Assembly: GCF_014109825.1 (NCBI RefSeq)
Contig: NZ_CP059576.1
Coordinates: 853,001-917,000 of the forward strand
Direction: 5' to 3'
From: Legionella sp. PC997
Lineage (GTDB): Bacteria; Pseudomonadota; Gammaproteobacteria; Legionellales; Legionellaceae
DNA length: 64,000 nt
Shown here: positions 1 through 9,057 of the stretch, piece by piece
How positions within the stretch are numbered: position 1 is the first letter of the stretch
Layout of the letters: every line of letters starts with the position of its first letter
Notes under the pieces: model-generated
What the model was told of the DNA's origin: nothing
What the model saw: the letters and a program-made list of their open reading frames with translations, nothing else
Database searches by the model: none
Program-made: the position numbers and the translations under genes

Positions 1-121
1 TATCCGTTTCATAGGTAATAATTAAAAATTCCCTATTGATAAAACGGTAAGGACCACGAGGATAACATGGACTGATGAGTGGCATGGCAAATGCTTGTTT
101 GATTACCTCTGCTTCATTCAT
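1..121 (-). CDS. Acetoacetate decarboxylase-like protein, N-terminal part only (runs off the window)
   Basis: Reading the minus strand from 121 gives an ATG followed by 40 open codons to the window edge. They include the stretch [17 protein letters not shown], which I recognise as the conserved start of acetoacetate decarboxylase family proteins. Known members convert acetoacetate to acetone and CO2. The ATG overlaps the TGA stop of the upstream patatin gene (ATGA), so translation is probably coupled and this is the third gene of an operon with bdhA and patD. The context fits, since 3-hydroxybutyrate dehydrogenase makes acetoacetate. The catalytic lysine region lies outside the window, so activity cannot be judged. 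Confidence 0.75.
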   Translation of the reverse strand, partial: MNEAEVIKQAFAMPLISPCYPRGPYRFINREFLIITYETD

Positions 122-1275
122 TTTTCAGACTCCTCTTTTAAATGTTTATTTGGCGACATGTCATATACAGCAATGCCGTTTGTATCGGGTATTTTTTGGT
201 CCCAGGGAGATTTTTTGACAGCTTTTCTTCCATCCTTGTACCCATTTTGTATGCGTTCCAGGATACTCTTTTTTGAAAATTCATAATCTTTCGAAGAAAA
301 CTCAGTCTCATCATGTTCATATAAAAAGCGAACCAAAGAAATGGTAGATTGATGTCCACGGGCCATGCACAGTTTAAGTTCTGGATTCCCTTTTTCCGAT
401 TCAGGAATATAACGTGAAAGCACGTGAATGGTATTTTTTAATGCATGTATTTGTTGGTACATTTCTACGGCTTGTGCAAAACGGCTGGAATACTCTATAT
501 CCTTTCGACGCTTCATTACGGCATCCAAGGACGTTGGGTATAAGCCATAGGAGTCAAATAAATGAATTGCAAAACACAGTAAATGACGAGGGCATTGATT
601 GACAGATAAGATGTACGTTGCTGGAGAGTTACTGGATATTCCACCATCCCAGTAGTATTTCCCTTCAATTTCAACCGCTGGAAAACCAGGAGGCAATGCC
701 CCACTGGCCATAATATGCTCAGGACCAATTTTTGTATTTTGTGAATCAAAATAAACCATTTCGCCTGAGCAAATTTCAACGGCACCAAGGCTTATGCGGG
801 TCTCATTGGAGTTATTGAGTCGATCAAAATCAATAAATTGTTCCAGAGTCGATCTTAAACTCTTGGTGTCGTAAAAACTTATGGTATCGGGTGTATCGTA
901 ATATCCCATAAGCAGGGGGGGAAAACGGGGGGAAAAAAATCCGGGTTGTCCCATAATTAATGCAGTTTGGGCGGATAGAAAATGTTCGATTTTTCGACTT
1001 GCAACATCATCGGGAAGCAGCCTACTCTCGAGAAAAGAGGGGGTAGCTATGGTCTCCCAAAATTGATACATTTTTTCAACCCGTATTTTGGGTGGATTGC
1101 CTGCGGCAATTGCCGCATTAATCGCGCCGATTGAGGTGCCTGCGAACCAGCTTGGATAGTAGCCTGCTTCATCCAAAGCACGCAAAACCCCTACTTGATA
1201 GGCCCCTAAAGCGCCTCCACCCTGAAAACAACAAGCAACATGATGGTGCGTTGTAACTTTTTTTGTTTGCGCCAT
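118..1275 (-). CDS. patD: Patatin-like phospholipase PatD
   Basis: Protein of 385 residues with the patatin fold signature: an oxyanion-hole glycine run GGGALG (residues 19-24), the nucleophile elbow GTSIG with Ser48, and the catalytic Asp in a WDGG motif near residue 210. Patatins are lipid acyl hydrolases with a Ser-Asp dyad. I chose the ATG at 1275 over the one at 1296 because it lies five bases after the bdhA stop with GGAG in front; the earlier ATG would overlap bdhA. There is no signal peptide. A bdhA-patD operon is known from L. pneumophila as important for infection of amoebae, and the same order here supports the name. It overlaps the downstream decarboxylase-like gene by ATGA. Confidence 0.9.
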   Translation of the reverse strand: MAQTKKVTTHHHVACCFQGGGALGAYQVGVLRALDEAGYYPSWFAGTSIGAINAAIAAGNPPKIRVEKMYQFWETIATPSFLESRLLPDDVASRKIEHFLSAQTALIMGQPGFFSPRFPPLLMGYYDTPDTISFYDTKSLRSTLEQFIDFDRLNNSNETRISLGAVEICSGEMVYFDSQNTKIGPEHIMASGALPPGFPAVEIEGKYYWDGGISSNSPATYILSVNQCPRHLLCFAIHLFDSYGLYPTSLDAVMKRRKDIEYSSRFAQAVEMYQQIHALKNTIHVLSRYIPESEKGNPELKLCMARGHQSTISLVRFLYEHDETEFSSKDYEFSKKSILERIQNGYKDGRKAVKKSPWDQKIPDTNGIAVYDMSPNKHLKEESEK

Positions 1276-1280
1276 AGGCC

Positions 1281-2063
1281 TTACTCCATGAACCATCCAT
1301 GACTAACAATCAGCGACTGACCGGTCAAGGCATTTGATTCAAAAGAAGCAAAAAATAACGCGGTTTGTGCTACGTCATCCGTGGTAGTGAATTCTCCATC
1401 CACTGTATATTTAAGCATTACGTTCTTAATAACTTGTTCTTCGGTAATTCCTAATTCTTTAGCTTGTTCAGGAATTTGTTTATCGACGAGTGGTGTACGT
1501 ACAAATCCTGGGCAAATCACATTCGCTCTAACATTATGGGCGGCCCCTTCTTTGGCTACCACTTTACACAAACCTAGCAAACCATGTTTTGCAGTCACAT
1601 AAGGTGCTTTTAATTTAGAGGCTTCTTTGGAATGGACTGAACCCATATAAATAATGCTTCCCCCTTTTCCAGAGTCATACATGTGTCTTAGGGCTGCTCG
1701 TGTTGTTAAAAAGGCTCCATCCAATTGGATTGATATTAACTTTTTCCAATCAGAAAACGAGAGTTGTTCCACAGGACTGATGATTTGAATTCCTGCGTTG
1801 CTGACCATAACGTCAACCCCACCAAAGTATTTAGCAACTTCATCTACGCCTTTATCCACTTGGTTTTCATCCGTGACATTCATGGCAACAGCCATGGCTT
1901 CTCCACCTTTAGATTTTATTTCTTCTGCTGCAAGATTGGCTTGTTCCAGATTTAGATCTGCAATGGCAACTTTAGCACCTTCTTTTGCATAGACTAGAGC
2001 GATTTCTTTACCTATGCCGCTGGCGGCCCCTGTAATTATTGCTACTTTATTTTTTAAGCGCAT
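1281..2063 (-). CDS. bdhA: 3-hydroxybutyrate dehydrogenase BdhA (short-chain dehydrogenase)
   Basis: A classical short-chain dehydrogenase/reductase of 260 residues. The NAD-binding motif TGAASGIG is at residues 11-18, a SNAG motif near 89-92, and the catalytic YxxxK (YVTAK) near 155-159. The family oxidises D-3-hydroxybutyrate to acetoacetate with NAD+, which releases carbon from stored polyhydroxybutyrate. The start has an AGGA sequence about ten bases upstream. It is first in the operon with patD and the decarboxylase-like gene, which would make a short route from hydroxybutyrate through acetoacetate. The name rests on length, overall sequence and synteny with the known bdhA-patD pair. A different hydroxyacyl substrate cannot be excluded. 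Confidence 0.88.
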   Translation of the reverse strand: MRLKNKVAIITGAASGIGKEIALVYAKEGAKVAIADLNLEQANLAAEEIKSKGGEAMAVAMNVTDENQVDKGVDEVAKYFGGVDVMVSNAGIQIISPVEQLSFSDWKKLISIQLDGAFLTTRAALRHMYDSGKGGSIIYMGSVHSKEASKLKAPYVTAKHGLLGLCKVVAKEGAAHNVRANVICPGFVRTPLVDKQIPEQAKELGITEEQVIKNVMLKYTVDGEFTTTDDVAQTALFFASFESNALTGQSLIVSHGWFME

Positions 2064-2343
2064 GAGTACAATCCTTGTATTTTGAGTTAATGATCAGATA
2101 TTTAGGCTTATTTAAAATTCTTTAAGAAGTATAGCAATGGAAATTTGATATTGCCTTATATTCCTAAGATTTTTGTTAGATATAGAAAAATAGGTTATCA
2201 AGGACTGTTATCCTAAAGGTTAAAGAGAGAACAAAAACGGCAAATTACCCGAGTATAATTATGATGGTTCACTTTTGGTTCTTCCTGGATTCTAATAATT
2301 CTTGTTAAGTGTTAGGAGAGGGGATTTCAAATACGAAAATCAA

Positions 2344-2371
2344 CCCCCTTAACCCTTGGAGGTTAAGGGGG
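2344..2371 (-). terminator. Strong hairpin between bdhA region and the glycine-zipper lipoprotein gene
   Basis: An 11-bp perfect inverted repeat (CCCCCTTAACC and its complement) with a six-base loop lies 14 bases downstream of the lipoprotein stop codon. On the minus strand it is followed by TTGATTTTC, giving a modest T-rich tail. It is the only clear element in the 321-base gap 2064-2384; the rest is AT-rich and should hold the bdhA promoter. Confidence 0.75.
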
Positions 2372-2384
2372 AAGTTCAGTTGTA

Positions 2385-2642
2385 TTAGTAGTAATAATAA
2401 GGGCGATAGTATCGGCCGTAATAGTATGCACGGCGGTCTTGATTTTGACCGATTGCATTTCCGACTAGTGCTCCAGCGCCTGCACCAATTACAGTTCCGA
2501 GTGCACTACCTCCAGATACAGCATAACCGATACCTGCACCGGCAGCACCACCTGCAGCAGTACCTACTTGAGTATTGGTGCATCCCCCAAGCATAAAAGC
2601 TGATACCCCAACAAAAACTAAGGGAGCGATAATTTTTTTCAT
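2385..2642 (-). CDS. Small glycine-zipper outer-membrane lipoprotein
   Basis: 85 residues. It starts with a lipoprotein signal peptide ending in the lipobox LGGC (Cys21). A glycine- and alanine-rich stretch follows (GGAAGAGIGYAVSGG, then GAGAGALVGNAIG), typical of the glycine-zipper repeats of the 17-kDa surface antigen / OsmB type. The tail is very tyrosine-rich. Proteins of this kind are lipid-anchored in the outer membrane and often respond to stress; the exact role is unknown. The gene stands alone, divergent from dapA, with a strong hairpin after its stop. Confidence 0.85.
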   Translation of the reverse strand: MKKIIAPLVFVGVSAFMLGGCTNTQVGTAAGGAAGAGIGYAVSGGSALGTVIGAGAGALVGNAIGQNQDRRAYYYGRYYRPYYYY

Positions 2643-2874
2643 AGTGTAACTCCTTTTTATAGTTTTCAGGATTTCTGCATTAATAGAGCACGATTCAATA
2701 CAATAAATCCTAGTTGCTTCATCTTCACTATGATTCTAGTACAAAAAAAACATTTTATGTAAAATAATTGACCATATTATGGATTGCACGTTTTTTTTTA
2801 ATATCAAATTTTACTCTTACCCATATTTTCCAGTAGTATTAGTACTATGAAGAATAATAAAAACAGAGGACTTT

Positions 2875-3747
2875 ATGTTTAAAGGAAGCATAGTAGCTTT
2901 ATTAACACCCATGAAGAATGATCAGATTGATGTCCCTCGTTTGCGAGAGTTAGTCGAATTTCATATTGAAATGGGGAGTCATGGTATTGTTGCTGCGGGG
3001 TCTACCGGTGAATCAGGTACCTTATCCCATGAAGAAAAATTACTGGTTATAAAAACAGTAGTGGATCAAGCTAAAGAACGAATCCCTGTTATTGCCGGTA
3101 CTGGTATGAATGCAACCCGAGATTGTATTCAATTAACCAAAGAAGCAATGGAATGTGGTGCACATGCCGCACTCATTATGACTCCTGCTTATATCAGACC
3201 GACACAAGAGGGGCTATATTTGCATTATAGTCAAATCGCTGAAGCGGTTGCTATACCTATTATTCTATATAATGTGCCAACGAGAACGGCATGTGATATG
3301 TTACCTGAAACGGTCGGAAGACTTGCGAAGATTTCCAATATTGTGGGAATAAAAGATGCGACGGGACAGATGACACGATTACAACAAATTTTGCGACTTT
3401 CAGAAGGCAGTATCGATGTGTATAGTGGAGATGATTTTACTGCCGCCTCCTGGATGTTGGCAGGTGCGAAGGGGAATATTTCAGCAGCAGCTAATGTGGT
3501 TGCCAAACTAATGGCTAAATTATGCGACTCGGCCTTAGATGGCGATCATGCGGCATGCTTACGTTTAAACGAACAATTAATGCCTTTATATGAATTATTG
3601 TTTGTTGAAACCAATCCAATTGCAATAAAATGGGCAGCGAACAGAATGGGGTTAATGGATAATGAATTAAGATTGCCATTAACTCGTTTATCAAAAGAGC
3701 ATCATGAACCATTGGAAAAGATGATGAAGAGTTTGGAGTTGATTTAA
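2875..3747 (+). CDS. dapA: 4-hydroxy-tetrahydrodipicolinate synthase
   Basis: Condenses pyruvate with aspartate semialdehyde, the first committed step of lysine and meso-diaminopimelate synthesis, in the cytoplasm. The 290-residue length is normal. Visible features are the GSTGES motif with Thr44, the proton-relay Tyr132 in LYNVPTRT with Arg137, and the Schiff-base Lys160 in VGIKDATG. An AGAGGA ribosome-binding sequence precedes the ATG. The next gene starts on the base after the dapA stop, so the two are one transcript, matching the dapA-bamC order seen in many gammaproteobacteria. Confidence 0.96.
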   Translation: MFKGSIVALLTPMKNDQIDVPRLRELVEFHIEMGSHGIVAAGSTGESGTLSHEEKLLVIKTVVDQAKERIPVIAGTGMNATRDCIQLTKEAMECGAHAALIMTPAYIRPTQEGLYLHYSQIAEAVAIPIILYNVPTRTACDMLPETVGRLAKISNIVGIKDATGQMTRLQQILRLSEGSIDVYSGDDFTAASWMLAGAKGNISAAANVVAKLMAKLCDSALDGDHAACLRLNEQLMPLYELLFVETNPIAIKWAANRMGLMDNELRLPLTRLSKEHHEPLEKMMKSLELI

Positions 3748-3960
3748 GTGAAAAAGTTGGGTTTTATTTTTTTTGTAACACTTGTGCTCTGTGGCTGTAG
3801 TCGTTATGCCAGTAATGGTGAACATCTTTATTTGAGTAGTCGAAATGGTCCCTCATTGGAAGTTCCACCACCATTAACGAAAGCAAATATTAGTAATTTT
3901 TATGATTTGCCTGAACAGAACCAGGATGCACGTGTAAGTATCGCGCCACCTGTATCATAA
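3748..3960 (+). CDS. Very short BamC-like lipoprotein
   Basis: 70 residues starting at a GTG directly abutting the dapA stop. The signal peptide ends in the lipobox LCGC (Cys17). The mature part contains LEVPPPLTKANISNFYDLP, which resembles the unstructured N-terminal segment of BamC (NlpB/DapX), the lipoprotein encoded after dapA in Escherichia coli. In BamC that segment binds BamD in the beta-barrel assembly machine. The two folded C-terminal domains of normal BamC (about 340 residues) are absent, and the next gene is unrelated. This could be a natural minimal BamC or a lineage-specific lipoprotein. Confidence 0.7.
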   Translation: MKKLGFIFFVTLVLCGCSRYASNGEHLYLSSRNGPSLEVPPPLTKANISNFYDLPEQNQDARVSIAPPVS

Positions 3961-3970
3961 GGGGTTTATT

Positions 3971-5263
3971 ATGACGCCATCAGAATCAGCTGAGTTACTT
4001 ATTGTACAGGAGTTGTCGCAGCGTATTGTGGAAGCGCAGCGTAAAATCAGGATTCTTGATAGTATTAAATGGGATGAATCAATAAGAAAGGATTTTTTTA
4101 AACATAAAGGCAAAAAGCTTCCAGCTGTCGATAAAGAGTATTATGACAAAAAGCCTTTACCTTTTGATGTCCATGATAAACAAGAAGAATTCCGGATTAT
4201 TTTACGAGATACCCAGAACCAACTTGGACAATATTCTACTTTAACTCGTTTAATACGTCGGCAGTGCGAGGAATACAGTCGGGCTACGCAGATGCTTGCC
4301 AAACGAGGTACTCCCGCGTTTTCAGAATTGGCCACAGAATTGTATGGCAGTCCAAACGATGTATTCTATGCGGGCGGGCCCCGTATGTCTGAGATGGGTA
4401 CTTTACTCTTTGATGTCTTAACAGGGCTTAGTGTTCAGTTACAGTCTGAAGCCGACGTAAAGCGTTATACACCCCAACAAGCTCAAGAAATTCTACAAAC
4501 ACGATTAGGCCAATTTTTCGACAAACATCCTGGTAAGGTCACCGTAATGGTCAGTGACGATATGATTGCCGATGCTTCTGCAGGTGCAGACAGTATTAAA
4601 TTGAGTCAGCAAGCCATGTTTAGTGATCGAGATATTCGTTATCTTGAAGTACATGAAGGCTGGGTGCATGTAGGGACCACCCTCAATGGTTCCATGCAGC
4701 CTAATTGTTTTTTTCTTTCTAAAGGGTCTCCTTCCAGCAGTGTTATTCAGGAAGGTTTGGCGGTGATTACGGAGATTGTTACTTTTTCTTCATATCCTAG
4801 TCGCATGTTAAAGATTACTAATCGGGTGATTGCTTTGGACATGGTGACTCAAGGAGCAGATTTTCTCGATATTTATAATTATTTCATGGAATGTGGGTTA
4901 AGCGAAGAAGACAGTTACAATCAATCTGTACGTGTCTTTAGAGGAAGTACGCCTACAGGTGGCCCGTTTACTAAAGATTTATCTTATGCCAAGGGATTTG
5001 TATTGATTTACAATTACATCCGTTTTGCGATCAGCCGCAAGCATGTTGATTCCATTCCTTTATTGTTTACGGGAAAATTAGTTCTCGATGATTTGCCTTT
5101 ACTTACTGAACTTAAAGAGCGGGGAATTTTATCCAATCCTGTGTACCTTCCACCTCCATTCCAGGATCTAGCTGCGTTAAGTGCATGGATGAGTTTTTCC
5201 TTGTATTTGAATCAATTTGATCTCAATGAAATCCAAAAGAATTTTCGCTTTTTGATTGTTTAG
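3971..5263 (+). CDS. DUF1704 / MATCAP-like metallopeptidase-like protein (QEGLA motif)
   Basis: 430 residues. The zinc-site motif HEGWVH (HExxxH, residues 228-233) is followed by VIQEGLAV (Gln260-Glu261), the 'QEGLA' hallmark of the DUF1704 family, often annotated as flavohemoglobin expression-modulating. Eukaryotic relatives (MATCAP/KIAA0895) are tubulin tyrosine carboxypeptidases, so a peptidase activity is plausible; the bacterial substrate is unknown to me. The N-terminal 100 residues are helical and charged, and there is no signal peptide. An AAGGGG sequence precedes the start. The gene lies ten bases after the BamC-like lipoprotein gene and probably shares its transcript. Confidence 0.85.
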   Translation: MTPSESAELLIVQELSQRIVEAQRKIRILDSIKWDESIRKDFFKHKGKKLPAVDKEYYDKKPLPFDVHDKQEEFRIILRDTQNQLGQYSTLTRLIRRQCEEYSRATQMLAKRGTPAFSELATELYGSPNDVFYAGGPRMSEMGTLLFDVLTGLSVQLQSEADVKRYTPQQAQEILQTRLGQFFDKHPGKVTVMVSDDMIADASAGADSIKLSQQAMFSDRDIRYLEVHEGWVHVGTTLNGSMQPNCFFLSKGSPSSSVIQEGLAVITEIVTFSSYPSRMLKITNRVIALDMVTQGADFLDIYNYFMECGLSEEDSYNQSVRVFRGSTPTGGPFTKDLSYAKGFVLIYNYIRFAISRKHVDSIPLLFTGKLVLDDLPLLTELKERGILSNPVYLPPPFQDLAALSAWMSFSLYLNQFDLNEIQKNFRFLIV

Positions 5264-5291
5264 AACATCGGCGTAGCTTAGGCAAAGCGCA

Positions 5292-5365
5292 GAGAAAGCC
5301 GGAAGGGACCATTGGCTCATTCCGGGGTTCTCTCAATCTAACCAGCGTGGTGGCCGTAAATTGAG
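5292..5365. other. Cluster of intergenic hairpins, possible structured RNA
   Basis: Between the DUF1704 gene and the convergent gene at 5431 there are consecutive inverted repeats. GAGAA (5292-5296) and CCGGAA (5299-5304) pair with CCGG-containing and TTCTC arms at 5320-5332; CTCAAT (5332-5337) pairs with ATTGAG (5360-5365) around a small ACCA/TGGT hairpin. Together with the terminator-like hairpin at 5383-5417 this makes three to four stems in about 130 bases. It may be only a bidirectional terminator region. No known RNA family was recognised. Confidence 0.4.
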
Positions 5366-5382
5366 GGCATTTCAGTATAGAG

Positions 5383-5417
5383 AGCCTGGGTTACGGACTT
5401 TGCTTTCACCCAGGGCT
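5383..5417. terminator. Terminator-like hairpin between convergent genes
   Basis: AGCCTGGGT (5383-5391) pairs with ACCCAGGGCT (5408-5417), leaving one bulged C and a 16-base loop. It lies between two convergent genes, 14 bases before the stop of the 5431 gene, so it could serve both strands. The T-tract is poor on either side. Confidence 0.55.
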
Positions 5418-5430
5418 AAGACATTTATGA

Positions 5431-5925
5431 TTAAGCTTTACACGCAACAGCCTGGGCAAGCTCAACTGGTTCTTCTTGTTTCCGTTGTTGAGGAAAGAAG
5501 CGAGACAAACTGTAATTTACGTTAGGTTTCTCTTGCTCTTGTATGGTTTTTAAAAGCCCAGGATATTCATCCAAAAGCAATTGAGCTTGTTCTTTAATGT
5601 AGGAATCATTCGATTTATTAATCATATTGAAATAATAAGTCGCGGTTTGTAGATCCTTAGCATCATTTGAGTTCCCTAAAATTTGTACCATAACAAGCAT
5701 GGCGTTAGTACATTTCAAATTAGCCGCCTGCCGCATGGTTTGTTTGTATTCAGAGGACGTGGGTGGATATATATGGGCTAAGTGATATAAAGCCATAGGA
5801 TTATCCCGAGCTAACGCGATCATTTTTGGTAAATGTTGGATCACTGCTTGTTGTAAAACATGATCGTTAGGTGATCTATGTAGTTGATTTACCAATGCCG
5901 CAAATTCATTACTTGAAGTGGCCAT
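5431..5925 (-). CDS. Small soluble protein of unknown function, helical-repeat-like
   Basis: 164 residues, no signal peptide or membrane segment. I do not recognise a family. The sequence is alpha-helical in character with TPR/Sel1-like alternation (for example MALYHLAHIYPP and ATYYFNMINKS), then a proline- and glutamine-rich tail ending in a Cys-Lys-Ala terminus. It is transcribed towards the DUF1704 gene and stands alone, 77 bases downstream of the CPBP gene in a separate position. Codon use matches the surrounding core genes, so it is probably a conserved Legionella gene rather than recent cargo. Confidence 0.7.
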   Translation of the reverse strand: MATSSNEFAALVNQLHRSPNDHVLQQAVIQHLPKMIALARDNPMALYHLAHIYPPTSSEYKQTMRQAANLKCTNAMLVMVQILGNSNDAKDLQTATYYFNMINKSNDSYIKEQAQLLLDEYPGLLKTIQEQEKPNVNYSLSRFFPQQRKQEEPVELAQAVACKA

Positions 5926-6002
5926 ATCCTACCCCCTAACGTGACTACATACCCTTGTAGGATAAAAGATCAAGGTTAAGGTAAGATTAAGGGGGGGATG
6001 CT

Positions 6003-6758
6003 TTACGATTTTTTTACGCTTTCAAATGCTGCCCATCCTAAATGGAACAACATATGGGCCAATATCGCGGCAATAAGTCCCCATTGCCAAAATAAATAGC
6101 CAAAAAGTAATGATTGATAAAGGCTTAGTATAATTAGCGAGTAAATAAAACGTCTGGTAGACGTACAACCGGAAGCGATGTACACAGGGAGCTGGCTTAC
6201 TACCAATACCAAACCGCTAATAAAAATTGAAATCCAGATGATTAAGCTAGGGTATTTGTTTGTAAAGAGTAACGCAAAAAAGGTTGCAAGGTTCATTAAA
6301 CCCCAGCGGCCAATAATTTCTTCTACTACACCACCATAAAGAACACAGCCATCTACCCCCAGGGCGGTGCGTAAACGAGTCATGGTTTCCATATTGTTCT
6401 TATCGACGATGCGTGCGATGAGGCCATAATAGAGAATTAAAAAAATTATTACTCCCACCACGGCATACAAAACAGTAGGTAATAAAATAGGAAGTAATAC
6501 ACTTACTCCTGCTGTACCTTGCAGCAGAGCCTCAAGCCTTGCGTCATGTAAACCGGTCGTGGGAGATAACACGGCGCCTGCAAAGCTGAGAATAAAGATC
6601 ATAAATAAGGTTTGCAAAATGGCGAAGCGACTCATTCTGTTCTTTAGTTCTTCGGAATTATTCGGCAATAAAAAATAAATTAAACGTTTGATAGCAATGA
6701 CGACGCCAGGGATGGATAAGCAGAATAGAACGATGATCAAAGGCCAATTGATTGTCAT
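6003..6758 (-). CDS. CPBP-family intramembrane protease-like membrane protein
   Basis: 251 residues with about seven hydrophobic segments. The motif VEEIIGRWGL (EExxxR type) and a late HMLFHLGW motif match the CPBP (Abi/Rce1-like) family of intramembrane glutamic proteases. The middle FxxxH motif is not clear: the expected place reads LVVSQLP, so one catalytic residue may be missing. The ATG overlaps the rsmB stop (ATGA), so the gene is translationally coupled to the fmt-rsmB operon. The association looks like simple co-transcription; no functional link is evident. Confidence 0.75.
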   Translation of the reverse strand: MTINWPLIIVLFCLSIPGVVIAIKRLIYFLLPNNSEELKNRMSRFAILQTLFMIFILSFAGAVLSPTTGLHDARLEALLQGTAGVSVLLPILLPTVLYAVVGVIIFLILYYGLIARIVDKNNMETMTRLRTALGVDGCVLYGGVVEEIIGRWGLMNLATFFALLFTNKYPSLIIWISIFISGLVLVVSQLPVYIASGCTSTRRFIYSLIILSLYQSLLFGYLFWQWGLIAAILAHMLFHLGWAAFESVKKS

Positions 6759-8041
6759 TTTTTATCCTTAAATAGAACTGCATAGAAAAAGCCATCCATA
6801 CCTTGTTCTCCGGGTAAAATTTGTTGACCATGCCCTGTTGCCCGTCCCCATGGCCTAGGTTCTCTTATTATCGTACAGTCAGAATGGGTTGCAACAAAAT
6901 TTGCGATTTGTTGCTCATTTTCAACAGCCATTACTGAACAGGTAGCATAAACAAGTAAACCACCTTTTGCGAGCAAGGGCCATAAGCAATTCAGCATGTT
7001 GTGCTGAATTTTGGTTATGGCAGCAATTTCTTCATTATTACGTAATAACTTAATATCGGAGTGGCGTCGAATAACTCCTGTTGCAGAGCAGGGGGCATCC
7101 AATAAAATACGATCAAATAGTTGGCCATCCCACCACTTGGCGGGAGTTAAGGCATCCCCTTCGACTAAATCGGCATGCAAGTTGAGCCGATCTAAGTTTT
7201 CTTGAACTCGCTTCAATCGTTTAGCATCAACATCTAAGCCAATGCACGCGGACAGATGGGGTTCCTTTTCTAGAATATGACACGTTTTTCCTCCGGGAGC
7301 GCAGCAGGCATCGAGGAGGCGTAATCCAGATTCTAAAGACAGTAAAGAGGCTGCTAATTGTGCTGCAGCGTCTTGAACAGAAACTCGTCCCTCTGCAAAT
7401 CCTGGAAGTTTGTGCACATCACACGGTTTGCTTAAAGTAATTCCTTCAGCTGCTGTAGGGTGAGGTTCAGCTGCAATGCCTTCTTGATTTAAAATTTGAA
7501 GGTATTCAGTAACTGAATTTTTTTGCCCATTTACCCGTAAGGTCATGGGTGGATGCATATCATTTGCTTTGGCAATTTCTTGCCAGTTATCCGGCCAATC
7601 TGCTTGCAAACGTTCCAACAACCATTGGGGTTGGCCATGAATAAATCGAGTATCTTTTTTTAAGCGTTCCAGAATTTCTTTTTGCTGGCGGCAGAAATTG
7701 CGTAAAACAGCATTGACTAAACCCTTTGCCCAGCTTTTTTTGATTTTTTCAAGTAAGGAAACTGTTTCTTTGACTACAGCATAATCAGGTGCTTGCATGT
7801 AGTGCAATTGATAAAGCCCTATGAGTAATGCAACCCAAATTTCCAGTTCTTTCGGTTTTTTTTGCAGTAAGCATTCCGCGATAGCTTGTAAACGAAAATA
7901 ATGACGACAAAAACCGAAGCAAATCTCTTTGGTCATCGGGGTGACTTCGGCTGTTGCAGGCATAAGTTGCGATAAAGAGGATTTCTCAGTTAATAACTGT
8001 GTTAAAATTTTTAAAGCGTGCAGACGTTCGTTCTTGTTCAT
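6755..8041 (-). CDS. rsmB: 16S rRNA m5C967 methyltransferase RsmB
   Basis: 428 residues. The N-terminal 150 residues are a NusB-like RNA-binding domain; the C-terminal part is a SAM-dependent methyltransferase. Visible are the SAM motif DACCAPGGKT, the LLDAPCSATG motif with its release cysteine, and the YATCS motif with the catalytic cysteine. It methylates C967 of 16S rRNA using SAM. I chose the ATG at 8041, whose A is the last base of the fmt TGA (TGATG), rather than the ATG at 8089 inside fmt: the protein then starts [13 protein letters not shown] as in other RsmB proteins. It overlaps the next gene by ATGA. Confidence 0.95.
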   Translation of the reverse strand: MNKNERLHALKILTQLLTEKSSLSQLMPATAEVTPMTKEICFGFCRHYFRLQAIAECLLQKKPKELEIWVALLIGLYQLHYMQAPDYAVVKETVSLLEKIKKSWAKGLVNAVLRNFCRQQKEILERLKKDTRFIHGQPQWLLERLQADWPDNWQEIAKANDMHPPMTLRVNGQKNSVTEYLQILNQEGIAAEPHPTAAEGITLSKPCDVHKLPGFAEGRVSVQDAAAQLAASLLSLESGLRLLDACCAPGGKTCHILEKEPHLSACIGLDVDAKRLKRVQENLDRLNLHADLVEGDALTPAKWWDGQLFDRILLDAPCSATGVIRRHSDIKLLRNNEEIAAITKIQHNMLNCLWPLLAKGGLLVYATCSVMAVENEQQIANFVATHSDCTIIREPRPWGRATGHGQQILPGEQGMDGFFYAVLFKDKK

Positions 8042-8982
8042 CAAAACACAAACCCTGCATGTACTTGTGCTTTTTTGGAGTTTAGCCAATCGGCAATTGA
8101 GATTACTTTAGCACCTGGAAGTTGGATTCGTTCTACCAGCAGACTTTGGTTTCCAGTTGCAATCAACATGCCTTTTTTGTCGATGCGAATGACGGTACCG
8201 GGTGTTTGTGAGAATGATTGGTTTACGACAGTTGCTTGATGAATGCGCAACGCTTCCTCCCCAAGGGTTGTATAGGCGATGGGCCAAGGATTAAACGCAC
8301 GAATTTTTCGGTCGATTTCTACAGCTGAGTCCTGCCAATTGATGCATGCATCTTCTTTGTTAATTTTGCTGGCATAAGTAGCCAAATCATTATTTTGAAT
8401 TTCAGGTTTTTCAGTGTGGGTTGCTAATTCATCGAGGGTTTGTAATAAAGGTCTAGCCGAAATCTGTGCCAGTTTGTCATGTAAGGTTTGTGCAGTCTCG
8501 GATGCTGTGATCGGGCAGGCAACCTTGTGAAGCATAGCACCGGTATCCATGCCTGCATCCATTTGCATAATCGTAACCCCGGATTCGGTATCCCCATGAA
8601 GGAGTACAGATTGAATAGGGGAGGCACCACGCCAACGAGGCAACAAGGAGGCATGCACATTAATACAACCTAAGCGTGGAATTTCCAACACTGCTTTAGG
8701 TAAAATCAATCCATAAGCAATCACCACTAAGACATCAGGTTTTAAAGCTGAAAGCTCTGCAATTGCTTCGGGATTTTTAAAATTCACAGGTTGAAATACT
8801 GGAATATTATGATTTAAAGCCCACTCTTTTACCGCGGAAGCTTGTAGTTTTCTACCCCGACCAGCAGGACGGTCTGGTTGAGTATAAATGGCTTTAATAT
8901 GATGTTTTGAATGCAGCAATGCCTCAAGACAAGGCAAACCAAATTCTGGAGTTCCAGCAAAAACTATATTCAATGTACTCAT
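8041..8982 (-). CDS. fmt: Methionyl-tRNA formyltransferase
   Basis: 313 residues. Transfers a formyl group from 10-formyl-tetrahydrofolate to initiator Met-tRNA. Visible motifs are AGTPEFG at the N-terminus, [11 protein letters not shown] (the HxSLLP folate-site loop with catalytic His) and [10 protein letters not shown] chose the ATG at 8982 ([14 protein letters not shown]) instead of the ATG at 9024: it has AGGTAG upstream and matches the family start. It sits 75 bases after def and overlaps rsmB by one base. The order def-fmt-rsmB is the usual gammaproteobacterial arrangement. Confidence 0.96.
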   Translation of the reverse strand: MSTLNIVFAGTPEFGLPCLEALLHSKHHIKAIYTQPDRPAGRGRKLQASAVKEWALNHNIPVFQPVNFKNPEAIAELSALKPDVLVVIAYGLILPKAVLEIPRLGCINVHASLLPRWRGASPIQSVLLHGDTESGVTIMQMDAGMDTGAMLHKVACPITASETAQTLHDKLAQISARPLLQTLDELATHTEKPEIQNNDLATYASKINKEDACINWQDSAVEIDRKIRAFNPWPIAYTTLGEEALRIHQATVVNQSFSQTPGTVIRIDKKGMLIATGNQSLLVERIQLPGAKVISIADWLNSKKAQVHAGFVF

Positions 8983-9057
8983 GGTAACTACCTGTCGATC
9001 AAGGATCGTCTTTAAGGGACGCATCTTTATGAAAAATCTTGTGGAACCTACAAGACC

